Assembly (NCBI GenBank): GCA_020345765.1
Contig: CP070770.1
Location: 2,633,067-2,675,271, forward strand
Direction of reading: 5' to 3'
Origin: Deltaproteobacteria bacterium
Lineage (GTDB): Bacteria > Desulfobacterota > G020345765
DNA length: 42,205 bases
Shown: piece after piece, positions 24,400-32,338 of the stretch
Numbering within the stretch: position 1 is the first letter of the stretch
Layout of the letters: each line of letters begins with the position of its first letter
Notes under the pieces: model-generated
Databases searched by the model: none
Seen by the model: the letters and a program-made list of their open reading frames with translations, nothing else
What the model was told of the DNA's origin: nothing
Position numbers and translations under genes: made by a program

Positions 24400-26379
24400 A
24401 TGAAAGCAAATACAAAAATAAAGGCAATCGGGACAGTACTGGTTAAAGGCCACCTTATTACCTTAGCAAACAGTCTTCAAAAAGTTGGGCAAGGGATACT
24501 TAATAGACTTGGGATACACCCAAATCCTCCAAGTGCCCAAGCAATAATCTCTCATCAGCTAGAATTATTCCTGGAACTCCTGCCGGACATTGCCTTCATT
24601 CTGGATTTAAAGGGTAAAGCAATCTATTCCAACGTTAAAATGACCAGTTTCTTAGGAATGGATTGGAAATCGCTAAAAGGCCTTGATTTTCGTGATTTCA
24701 TAGTTCCCGAGTATCAAGAAAAAGCCGAAAAAGTCCTGGAAACAATCTTTCAACAGGGTGAAGTCAGTGATACCCACATAGTGATTAAAAATAACTTAGA
24801 TAGAAGATTTCATGTATTGATCAGTGCTAAGCTTATCCAGGATGCGGCGGGAAAGGATATCGGGATTATGGGTATTGCCCGGGATATAACCGAGATAGTG
24901 AAGGTGGAAGAAAAATTTAGAGAGATCTTCCGAGCAATTCCCGACATAGCTTATATCCATGATTTGAAAGGCAATCTTATGCTGGTAAGCAGAATCACCG
25001 AGAAGAAGTTGGGCTATCCGGAACCTATGATCCTTAAAATGAATATCGCAGAGGTCCTCACGGAAGATTCTCATAAAACTGCATTGGAAAAGCTCTCGAG
25101 AATAAGGACGGAGAAAAAAGTGAGAGATATCCCTTTTACCCTGATAAATAAGGATGGTTATGAGATTCCCATGGAGGCCAGGGCCATTTTGATCAGGTTA
25201 GAAGGGCAAGATTGTGTGCTGGGTATTGGCAGGGACATAACTGAGAAGTTAGAAGCGGAAGAGGAAAGAAAGAAGGCAGAGGAAGAGATTCTCAGGATTA
25301 ATAATGTATTAGCCAATCTCTATAAGCTGCATCAGATAACGGCTAAAACCCATGAGCTACAAAATATTCTGGATATGACTGTAAACAGTGCGATAGAATC
25401 CCTTCCCATTGATGCCTGTGCAATAAAAATTTTTAACCCGGAGATAAAAGACTTCGAGGTAGCGGCTAAAAAAGGATTAGGTAAAGAGTATAGTAGAAAG
25501 AGAACCAAAAGCCTGACCGAGAGCCTAAGCTGGCAGGCTTTTGAAAAAGGAAAAATAATAGAAGAGTATGATTTGAAGAGCATTCAGAGTATGGCGGTAG
25601 ACGATGGGATGGCCTCGGGATTGTATATCCCCCTGTTGGTAGCTGTGGGTCCCGGGGAGATAGGTAAAGAATTTTACGATAAAATCGGCGTTCTTTGCAT
25701 TTACGTAAAGGAAAGATATAAATTCAGCGAAGAAGATAAAAGAAGAATTGAGATGTTTGCCAGCTATATAGCTATCCGGATCCGGGAGGCCCGATTATAC
25801 AAAAAGGTAGAGGAGCTATCCATAACTGATGAACTTACTAAGGTTTACAACCTTCGGGGTTTCCGGAGAAGATTGGAAGAAAAAATTAATATTTGCCAGA
25901 GAGATGGTAGGCCGTTGTCCCTACTAATGGTCGATCCCGATAATTTTAAGAAGGTCAACGACACCTATGGACACCCTGCCGGTGACGAGATTTTAGAAAA
26001 ACTGGTTCGGGCGTTAGAAGAAGCAGTGCGGGGTGTGGATGTAGTGGCCCGGTATGGAGGTGATGAGTTTGCAATAATATTGCATAATACGGATAATGCA
26101 AGCATTAGGGTAGTGGCAGAGAAAATCAGAAAAGTCATTGAGGAAAAGTCTTTCAGGATAGAAGGTTATCCTGATCATATCAAGATAAAGGTTAGCTTAG
26201 GCGGTGATTCTTTTACTAAGGCTCTCTTCAAAAATGCAGCCAGGCTCGAGTCTGCTGAAATTGAGAGCATAATTGGGATGTTGGTTGATTCAGTAGATAA
26301 AGCGTTATATCAAGCTAAGAAGCAAGGGGGAAACCGGGCAATAATCCGCAATCTCGCAAACTCAATCCGGGGGGAATAG
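24400..26379 (+). CDS. PAS-PAS-GAF-GGDEF diguanylate cyclase
   Basis: 659 aa with no membrane segment. Two PAS domains (about 50-165 and 170-285, each followed by a PAC-like GIARDITE or GIGRDITEK) are joined by a short coiled coil to a GAF-like domain (about 305-460). A GGDEF domain follows (about 475-655: SITDELTKVYNLRGF, DPDNFKKVNDTYGH, RYGGDEFAIIL). The RGVD five residues before GGDEF is an intact c-di-GMP inhibitory I-site. It should make c-di-GMP in response to cytoplasmic small-molecule or redox signals. There is an insertion of roughly 10-20 residues before DKALYQAKKQGGN. Its base composition is AT-richer than the upstream metabolic genes. The ATG abuts the stop of the MBL gene. Confidence 0.93.
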   Translation: MKANTKIKAIGTVLVKGHLITLANSLQKVGQGILNRLGIHPNPPSAQAIISHQLELFLELLPDIAFILDLKGKAIYSNVKMTSFLGMDWKSLKGLDFRDFIVPEYQEKAEKVLETIFQQGEVSDTHIVIKNNLDRRFHVLISAKLIQDAAGKDIGIMGIARDITEIVKVEEKFREIFRAIPDIAYIHDLKGNLMLVSRITEKKLGYPEPMILKMNIAEVLTEDSHKTALEKLSRIRTEKKVRDIPFTLINKDGYEIPMEARAILIRLEGQDCVLGIGRDITEKLEAEEERKKAEEEILRINNVLANLYKLHQITAKTHELQNILDMTVNSAIESLPIDACAIKIFNPEIKDFEVAAKKGLGKEYSRKRTKSLTESLSWQAFEKGKIIEEYDLKSIQSMAVDDGMASGLYIPLLVAVGPGEIGKEFYDKIGVLCIYVKERYKFSEEDKRRIEMFASYIAIRIREARLYKKVEELSITDELTKVYNLRGFRRRLEEKINICQRDGRPLSLLMVDPDNFKKVNDTYGHPAGDEILEKLVRALEEAVRGVDVVARYGGDEFAIILHNTDNASIRVVAEKIRKVIEEKSFRIEGYPDHIKIKVSLGGDSFTKALFKNAARLESAEIESIIGMLVDSVDKALYQAKKQGGNRAIIRNLANSIRGE

Positions 26380-26400
26380 GTTCAGCGCCCGGTTTATCGA

Positions 26401-26424
26401 AAAATAGAACCGTTCTCTTTTTTT
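26401..26424. repeat. Short dispersed repeat, copy 1 (AATAGAACCGTTCT)
   Basis: AAAATAGAACCGTTCT followed by a T-run lies between the convergent ends of the GGDEF and radical SAM genes. It contains the palindrome AGAACCGTTCT. A related copy is at 28688-28711. Similar GGGGACGGTTCT strings accompany RAYT-type elements in other bacteria (from memory). Confidence 0.5.
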
Positions 26425-27682
26425 ACTCCCGCTCTATTAACCGAGGATAATCGCGGGTAAACTGCATACTATAACAGTAATAGCAATAAAGCCCGAGAGT
26501 TGGCGGATCGACACCCATTCTGGGGAACCCTAAATCCGGATAGACCCCATATTTCTCCAGTAACTCATGGATCGGCTGTGCGAGCCGAAGGTAGAACTCG
26601 GTGGGTGGCGGATCGTCGACTTGAAAATTGCCCACAAGGGGGTAAGCGGTCCAGATGGTAAACCAGGGAACGATACCTCTTTTGATCAGATACTCAAACC
26701 CTTCTGTGTACGACTTCAATGCTTCATCCTGAGAAAGGAAGCCTGGCCGGGGAGCGCACTCGAAACCCCCTACAAAGTTGGTGCCTACATGGCCCCGGCC
26801 GAAAACCTCAACCGCATCTTCGAGACGCTTTATCCACTCTTGACGTCCGATTGTCTTGGCTTTGCCGGGCAGCAATTCAGGCCACAGTTGCTCGTCCCAG
26901 ACCTCAAGGTCAAAACATACGTTGGTGGCGCCGATATCTTTCAACTCTTTCTGGTCATCCTTTTCTAAGGCTTGAGAAAAAATGGTTACCTCTTCAGGGG
27001 GATCGATGCGATCGAAAATCGCATCAAGGCACCTCTTGATGTAATTCGCCTCTTTGTGCACATTGTAAAGTGCGCCGCCGCTGAGTTTTAGTTCCTTCAG
27101 GTCCACACCATCCTCGCATGCGATTGCAATAGCTTCCGCCAGTATATTATTATCCGGGATAGGCTTGATGAGTTTCATCTGCACCCCGAGATCCAATCCT
27201 AAAGAACAAATACAGTACTTACAGGACTCGCCCTTCTTGAAATAAGCGCAAAAATCCAGCGGACTTACACAAATACAGGATGGGCCTCTCTGGATAATCA
27301 GATAGTCACAAGGTTTTCCATCCGAGGTTTTTTTGTCCATATAGGAGGGACGCTTGATGAATTGCACCTCGCCGAAATTCTCTTCTCCACAGAAAATATG
27401 ATACCTGCCCTCACCATCCTCTCTGATCTCATAAGGGCTTCTTTCGTCCGCCTTGATGTCAACTGTGGTTTCGTCGGCTTTGAAATGGAACTGACTGGGC
27501 GGTGGGCTGGAACTGCCAATGAAACTTTCAAGCTTGCTGGAAATGCCCGTTGTGTTCGATGTTGCGCCCGCTTTTCGTATATCATCATTCAATTTTATGC
27601 CCCGCCGCAGAATATCGGCTTTGAGAATAATGTTCCGGGGGATATCCGAAAATTGATCAAGGAGTTTTTCAAGGTATTGCAT
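26423..27682 (-). CDS. Radical SAM-like protein with unusual cysteine spacing
   Basis: 419 aa from the ATG at 27682 (GGAG 6 bases upstream; an in-frame GTG at 27694 has no ribosome site). Cysteines CAYFKKGESCKYC (Cys145, Cys154, Cys157) give CX8CX2C, not the standard CX3CX2C. ELKLSGGAL is the GGE-like SAM-binding strand, and later blocks (ATNVCFDLEVWDEQLW, GREW-like GRQEWIKRLEDAVEVFG, GTNFVGGFE) fit a radical SAM TIM barrel. Other cysteines (Cys136, Cys138, Cys159 and a C-terminal CYYCYS) could bind a second cluster. The first 120 residues form an unrecognised N-terminal domain. The reaction is unknown. The haloalkane dehalogenase-like gene is 54 bases upstream on the same strand. Confidence 0.75.
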   Translation of the reverse strand: MQYLEKLLDQFSDIPRNIILKADILRRGIKLNDDIRKAGATSNTTGISSKLESFIGSSSPPPSQFHFKADETTVDIKADERSPYEIREDGEGRYHIFCGEENFGEVQFIKRPSYMDKKTSDGKPCDYLIIQRGPSCICVSPLDFCAYFKKGESCKYCICSLGLDLGVQMKLIKPIPDNNILAEAIAIACEDGVDLKELKLSGGALYNVHKEANYIKRCLDAIFDRIDPPEEVTIFSQALEKDDQKELKDIGATNVCFDLEVWDEQLWPELLPGKAKTIGRQEWIKRLEDAVEVFGRGHVGTNFVGGFECAPRPGFLSQDEALKSYTEGFEYLIKRGIVPWFTIWTAYPLVGNFQVDDPPPTEFYLRLAQPIHELLEKYGVYPDLGFPRMGVDPPTLGLYCYYCYSMQFTRDYPRLIERE

Positions 27683-27736
27683 ATCTATCTCCACAATTTA
27701 GTAAAAAATCTATATGACCATTTTCTCTTCAGTCTT

Positions 27737-28630
27737 TTATTGGGTGCTTCGGTTAATAAACTCAAGGATCTGCCCGGCTATTTCCGCCCCCTTATCTTCC
27801 TGGAGAAAGTGACCGGCATCCCTGATTACAATCTCGGGCTGATCCTGTGCGGTCGGTATGAGTGCGCGGAAGAAGAGGTCACCGCCCCGGGTAATAGGGT
27901 CCATATCCGAGAACATGACTAGGGCAGGCTTATCCCATTTGGTCATCGCTTGCCTAGCCAGTCGGAGTTCCGCGGAGGCCGGATCATCCGGTTTGATCGG
28001 CACCATTAGCGGCCAGGCCCTAGCACCTGCCTTATAGGTAGCGTCGGGGAAGGGGGCCTCATAGGCAGCGACAACATCCTTGTGAATTTTATCACCCTGC
28101 ACGGTTGCACCCTGGACGATCATTCCTACGGGCAGGTCGGGAGTCCTCTCTACGAAATTACGCCAATTGAGGAATGCCTCGGGTATATTCTCATCGCCGG
28201 TGGGCAGACCCGTGTTCATTATAACCAAGCGCGCAAACCTCTCCGGCACCATACCCGCCACCCGGAGGCCGATCAGTCCACCCCAGTCTTGAACGACAAC
28301 GGTTATGCGTTCCAGGCCAAGGGTCTTGATGAACTTGAATAGCGTATCGCGATGCATCTCGTAGGTGTACTCCTCCGCTTCGGTGTATTTGTCCGAGCGA
28401 CCGAACCCGACGAAGTCCGGGGCTACCATCCTGTGCTCGGAGGTAAGAATAGGGACCATCTTCCGGTAGAGAAAGCTCCAGGTAGGCTCACCGTGCAGGC
28501 ATAAGACGGGATCTCCCAAGCCTTCATCGATGTAATGGACCCTCAAGCCGTTAATCTCCACATAGTGCGGCTTATAGGGAAAATCGGGAAGATTAGAAAA
28601 CCGCTCCTCCGGAGTCCTGATTACTGGCAT
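27737..28630 (-). CDS. Haloalkane dehalogenase-like alpha/beta hydrolase
   Basis: 297 aa, typical length. HGEPTWSFLYRKM (oxyanion hole), VVQDWGG (nucleophile Asp115 and halide-binding Trp116), cap-domain FLNWRNF (Trp156, possible second halide ligand), FSDMDPIT (acid Asp244) and DAGHFLQED (base His274) make a complete Asp-His-Asp triad of subfamily I haloalkane dehalogenases (DhlA/DhmA type). These enzymes hydrolyse carbon-halogen bonds in haloalkanes. Epoxide hydrolases share the nucleophile but usually have two cap tyrosines and HGxP rather than this set. The natural substrate is unknown. It sits in a repeat-rich accessory stretch with a radical SAM gene downstream. Confidence 0.85.
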   Translation of the reverse strand: MPVIRTPEERFSNLPDFPYKPHYVEINGLRVHYIDEGLGDPVLCLHGEPTWSFLYRKMVPILTSEHRMVAPDFVGFGRSDKYTEAEEYTYEMHRDTLFKFIKTLGLERITVVVQDWGGLIGLRVAGMVPERFARLVIMNTGLPTGDENIPEAFLNWRNFVERTPDLPVGMIVQGATVQGDKIHKDVVAAYEAPFPDATYKAGARAWPLMVPIKPDDPASAELRLARQAMTKWDKPALVMFSDMDPITRGGDLFFRALIPTAQDQPEIVIRDAGHFLQEDKGAEIAGQILEFINRSTQ

Positions 28631-28687
28631 ACGTTCTCCCGTTCAATACCGATAATATTGTAAAATAAGTCCAGCATCCGTTTTATT

Positions 28688-28711
28688 AAAATAGAACCGT
28701 CCCCTTTTCTT
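28688..28711. repeat. Short dispersed repeat, copy 2 (AATAGAACCGTCCCC)
   Basis: AAAATAGAACCGTCCCCTTTT lies in the 94-base gap before the dehalogenase-like gene. It matches copy 1 at 26401 over AAAATAGAACCGT and is in the same orientation. Confidence 0.5.
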
Positions 28712-28724
28712 AGTTCTGCTCCTA

Positions 28725-29723
28725 CTATATGATATTTGCCGTAAGAGATAGGAGGAGCCCGTTATGCACCTGCCAATCCTCGGAGATGAAGGGCAGCCGG
28801 TAGGCTTTAACGGTGTAGTCAAGAGAGGCCCATTCTGCCAGTTTAACCCCTAACAGAAAATCAAATTCGATATTCAATATATCGATACCGGACAGATCCG
28901 TCTCGGCATTATGCATGAATGGATACATAAACTCTGCTTTGGAGTTGTAAATAAGATTCGTTTTGATCTCCCCGGATGCGGTCAAGATCAATCCCGAACC
29001 AAACATGGCGGAATCCTGGATGACCCGGAGATCCAACTCCGGGGTGGCAGCATCGTCGGCTACGATATAACCGTTTTGCCCAAATACCTCCCAGGCAGAG
29101 GCGCCGGCGCGGATGTTTACCTTGATGGGCTTCTTGTTTACTGCATCGGCAAAAACTCCCACGCTCTGTTTAAAGACCGTGGGAGCAAAGGCTTTGGTTA
29201 GCTCGATATCGTCCTCGGCGGCAATGGTTTCGATAGAAACTTCTTTTCCCGCTATATCTAACCGGCGCACAACCGTGTCCTCCGGGCGAACATCGTAGCC
29301 CGGGAAAACGGAGGTATTTAAAACCAAAGAAGCAAAAGGGCCGAGCCATTTAATTGACGGGATATGATAGAAGTAGGTAGAGGTGAACTCGAGAGCATCC
29401 AGGCTTTTGATCAAGCGGTCAATGACGGAGGTCCGGGTGTAGTTTAACTGCCATTTCAAGGCATTTTCCCACGAGTGTCCGCCCTCATTAAGGAAGCACA
29501 AGCCGCTATTTAGCAAAAATCCCAGGTTCCAATTTGCCCCGTCCGGGTTACCTACCACCTTCCGATTGTGACTGAAGGCGATATTGCTGGACATCTTGAG
29601 AATAGGATCCCATCCAAGGGCTTTCCCTTCCGCCGGAGTTTCCGGTTTTTCCGCGACGTATTCGGACACCTCCTGCGCCCGGGCATAATCGCTTCCCAGG
29701 ACTAGGATAATTCCCGACAACAT
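28725..29723 (-). CDS. Predicted outer-membrane beta-barrel protein (DUF3078-like)
   Basis: 332 aa from the ATG. A hydrophobic start ending ARA^QE looks like a signal peptide, followed by about 300 residues of alternating amphipathic strands (NWNLGFLLNSGLCF, WENALKWQLNYTRTS, GLILTASGEIKTNLIY, NIEFDFLLGVKLAEW) with a last strand HNGLLLSLTANII. This is the layout of DUF3078-type outer-membrane barrels. With the ATG at 29723 the signal peptide has no basic N-region; reading upstream in frame from ATT or ATA (near 29750) adds NTLKRII and sits 2-7 bases after AAGGAGG. A non-AUG start is therefore possible, although AAGAGG also lies 6 bases before the ATG. No enzyme motif seen. Confidence 0.65.
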   Translation of the reverse strand: MLSGIILVLGSDYARAQEVSEYVAEKPETPAEGKALGWDPILKMSSNIAFSHNRKVVGNPDGANWNLGFLLNSGLCFLNEGGHSWENALKWQLNYTRTSVIDRLIKSLDALEFTSTYFYHIPSIKWLGPFASLVLNTSVFPGYDVRPEDTVVRRLDIAGKEVSIETIAAEDDIELTKAFAPTVFKQSVGVFADAVNKKPIKVNIRAGASAWEVFGQNGYIVADDAATPELDLRVIQDSAMFGSGLILTASGEIKTNLIYNSKAEFMYPFMHNAETDLSGIDILNIEFDFLLGVKLAEWASLDYTVKAYRLPFISEDWQVHNGLLLSLTANII

Positions 29724-29837
29724 AATAATCCTCTTTAAAGTATTTATAATAACCCTCCTTAAATCAGAAGAATTGAGGGAATATTGGTTCTAAAACAACT
29801 TAGGCAGTAGTCAAAATTTGACAACGAAAACTTCATC

Positions 29838-29867
29838 TAAGTAAGGTGTCCCCGGAATTACTCAAGA
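29838..29867 (+). repeat. GGTGTCCCCGG repeat, inverted copy
   Basis: TAAGTAAGGTGTCCCCGGAATT is present here in plus orientation, followed by ACTCAAG. It is inverted relative to the two copies at 30622-30672, so the three copies flank the gene at 29987-30592. Confidence 0.65.
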
Positions 29868-29986
29868 GCTTCTTGCCTTTTTAAAACATAAGGATTGTAA
29901 GGACACTCCATTATAGTATTCAAAGAACAGCTCGATATAAATGAAAGAATGTGACCCTCCCCCGATTTCCCCTTTCAGATTAACAA

Positions 29987-30592
29987 CTACCAATGGCCTC
30001 CGATCAGCATCCCAAAATGTCCTCCCCCGGCGTTAACATCAATACCGAACAGCGTTATTTCTGCAGCGGAGGCCTTCAGCTCAAGTCCGATATTAAAGTG
30101 TCCTATTGTCCAGTAAACGCCTCCCCCTAACCAAAGCCCCGCGCCTTGATCATCATCTGTAACTTTAATATCAAAAGCTTCGACACTAAATTCCCCATTG
30201 ATGAACGATAACCCTCCGCCGATGAAAGGACGAGTATAGGCAAACTGCTCCCATATTTTTCGGACGCCAATATTGAATTCAGAGGTTATACTTTCAACCT
30301 TGACACCTAATGAGTCATCTTCTCCATAAGCCCCTAACAAATCGATAACGAGGTTGACCGGCCAGCTCCGAGGTCTAAAATCAATTTGTACACCAAATTC
30401 ACCCTGTTCTTCCACCGGGTACCAATCGTCTTCATCAAGAGCCTTTGCTCCGAGAAAGACGTTGACATTCCCTGTCCAACCGCTTTCTTGCGAGGTAGCA
30501 GTTCCATGACTCATAATGAAAATCACAAAAGTCACGGATAATAAGATGTAACACCTCCGAACAAAACCAACGGATTCAATCCCTTTTTTCAT
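29987..30592 (-). CDS. Predicted outer-membrane beta-barrel protein
   Basis: 201 aa. Basic N-terminus, hydrophobic core and cleavage near SHGTATSQ^E. The mature chain of about 165 residues has short amphipathic beta strands ending in GGHFGMLIGGHW, fitting a small eight-stranded barrel of the OmpW/OmpA-like size. Aromatic and Gly-rich turns (FIGGGLSF, LWLGGGVYW) support this. No catalytic motif. The gene is enclosed by inverted GGTGTCCCCGG repeats, which could mean that it was carried in as part of a repeat-bounded unit. Confidence 0.7.
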   Translation of the reverse strand: MKKGIESVGFVRRCYILLSVTFVIFIMSHGTATSQESGWTGNVNVFLGAKALDEDDWYPVEEQGEFGVQIDFRPRSWPVNLVIDLLGAYGEDDSLGVKVESITSEFNIGVRKIWEQFAYTRPFIGGGLSFINGEFSVEAFDIKVTDDDQGAGLWLGGGVYWTIGHFNIGLELKASAAEITLFGIDVNAGGGHFGMLIGGHW

Positions 30593-31068
30593 AGCCTATC
30601 TCCTTTTCTTGAGCGATATTTAAATATCCGGGGACACCTTACTTAAGAAATATCCGGGGACACCTTACTCAATTCAGAGAAGTCATGCTTTAATAAAAGA
30701 AATTTTGGGGCCAGGTTTTGCATTAACATATTTCACCTCTTCCCCATTACTTCAATCCCGATAGATATTGCCCCGATATGTATCGGTATAAATGGCTACA
30801 AAATGAATACGGTGGGGGATATTAGTCAATGGTGCTTTCAGGGTCGGTTCAACAAATCTCGGATTCTCTATCTCAGGTAGTAAAATCCCCCAATCTGTCG
30901 ATAAATTTAGCAATGTCATGGGGTAATGTCAAGGAAAAAGGGATTAGGGGGTAGTGTTAAGGAGTAGGATTATTAATGTCAAATTACAAAATCCAAAGTT
31001 CAAACAAAATACAGATAATAAAAAACCGGGGGGAAAGTCCCAACTATTCAGTTCAGTCTGCCTGAAGT
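30593..31068. other. Long intergenic region without a gene
   Basis: About 480 bases. It holds the two direct GGGGACACC repeats near its left end, then AT-rich sequence with no supported open frame, RNA gene or recognisable promoter, and ends at the thiolase terminator. The sequence looks like degraded or accessory DNA. Confidence 0.5.
30622..30672 (-). repeat. GGTGTCCCCGG repeat, two tandem copies
   Basis: Two nearly identical 26-base units lie head to tail (30622-30647 and 30648-30672); each contains ATATCCGGGGACACCTTACT. They are inverted relative to the copy at 29838. A CTTGAG flank is shared with that copy. Confidence 0.75.
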
Positions 31069-31098
31069 AAAAAAAGGGCCGACACAGGTGTCGGCCCC
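31068..31098 (-). terminator. Strong intrinsic terminator of the malic enzyme-sdh-thiolase operon
   Basis: GGGCCGACA and TGTCGGCCC form a perfect stem of 9 bp or more (31076-31097), followed on the minus strand by seven T. It lies about 25 bases after the thiolase stop. Confidence 0.85.
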
Positions 31099-31121
31099 TA
31101 CCTACTAATTATTCAGCTTTA

Positions 31122-32324
31122 TCAAACACCGTATTTGCCGATAATCGCCACACTGCAGATGTTCATAAACGGGAACCCGCCCAGGTTATGGGTAAGCCCC
31201 AGCTTGGGATCCTTGATCTGCCTTTCCTCGGCCCTCCCGTGGAGCTGGAGATACATCTCGTAGAGCATCCTGAGCCCGGAAGCGCCGATGGGATGCCCGA
31301 AGCACTTCAGTCCCCCGTCCACCTGGCAGGGAACCCCTCCGTCCCGGTCATAGAACCCGTCCATGATGTCCTTGGGGGCCTGTCCCCTTTCGGAAATATG
31401 GAGGTCTTCCATGGTCACCAGCTCGGTGATCGAGAAGCAATCGTGCACCTCCATCATGCTGATCTCTTCCCGGGGTTCCTTAATCCCCGCCTCTTTATAG
31501 GCCTCCGAACTCGCCTTAGAAGTGGTCACGAAATGGTCGCATTCCCAGTCATTATATTGGGCCTCGTACCCATTGCTGAGGGCCAGCTGCAGGGCCTTGA
31601 CGCTTACGAAATCCTTTTTACCCAGATCCTTAGCAATCTCCGGTGTGGTCACAATCGCACAGGCCGATCCGTCGCTCACCCCGCAACAGTCGAAAAGCCC
31701 CAGAGGATGGGCGATGATGGGTGCGTTCAGTATCTGGTCCATGGTAACTGCCTTGCGGAGATGGGCCTTGGGGTTCAGGGCGCCGTTGGCATGGCTCTTG
31801 AAAGACACATGGGCCATGGCTTTCTTGAGCTCTCCGGGATCAATGCCGTATTTCGCGGCATAGCCGGAGGCCAGCATGGCAAAGGAACCCGGTGCAGTAA
31901 CATTGGGCATCCAGAACCGGGCCAGGCTATTTCCGCTACTAGCGGGCAGACCACCGTAACCGGTATCCTTTAGCTTCTCCACCCCCTGGGCCAAGCAGAT
32001 ATCATAAGCCCCGGAGGCCACCGCATAGCAGGCTCCCCGGAAGGATTCGGTGCCGCTGGCACAGAAATTCTCCGTCCGGGTCACCGCAATATTGGGCAAA
32101 CGCAGGGTCATGGGTAAAGAAAGTGCGCTCTTGCCTACATTAACTTCATCCATGCATGTACCTAACCAGGCCGCTTGAATATCCTTTTTTTCAATCCCCG
32201 CATCCTTAATACACTCCTCAAAGGCTTCTACCATCAATTCCTCAGACCCGACATCCCATCTTTCACCAAATTTGGTGCAGCCCATGCCGATAATTGCAAC
32301 TTTGTCTTTAATTCCTGTGGCCAT
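31122..32324 (-). CDS. Thiolase (SCP2/acetyl-CoA acetyltransferase-like)
   Basis: 400 aa. ENFCASGTES carries the acylated Cys88, MEVHDCFSITE and CFGHPIGASG the active-site His and Cys blocks. It belongs to the thiolase group that pairs with DUF35/OB-fold proteins, as in archaeal mevalonate synthesis and BbsAB of anaerobic toluene degradation. It should make or cleave a beta-ketoacyl-CoA; the chain is not known. It follows the HMG-CoA synthase-like/DUF35 gene by 14 bases with a GGAGGG site and is last in the operon, before the terminator. Confidence 0.92.
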   Translation of the reverse strand: MATGIKDKVAIIGMGCTKFGERWDVGSEELMVEAFEECIKDAGIEKKDIQAAWLGTCMDEVNVGKSALSLPMTLRLPNIAVTRTENFCASGTESFRGACYAVASGAYDICLAQGVEKLKDTGYGGLPASSGNSLARFWMPNVTAPGSFAMLASGYAAKYGIDPGELKKAMAHVSFKSHANGALNPKAHLRKAVTMDQILNAPIIAHPLGLFDCCGVSDGSACAIVTTPEIAKDLGKKDFVSVKALQLALSNGYEAQYNDWECDHFVTTSKASSEAYKEAGIKEPREEISMMEVHDCFSITELVTMEDLHISERGQAPKDIMDGFYDRDGGVPCQVDGGLKCFGHPIGASGLRMLYEMYLQLHGRAEERQIKDPKLGLTHNLGGFPFMNICSVAIIGKYGV

Positions 32325-32338
32325 GTTACATCCCTCCT

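Noticed and set aside
30622-30672. Two tandem 26-base direct repeats as a CRISPR remnant
   Set aside because: The units are contiguous with no spacers, a third copy is inverted 0.8 kb away, and no cas genes are present.
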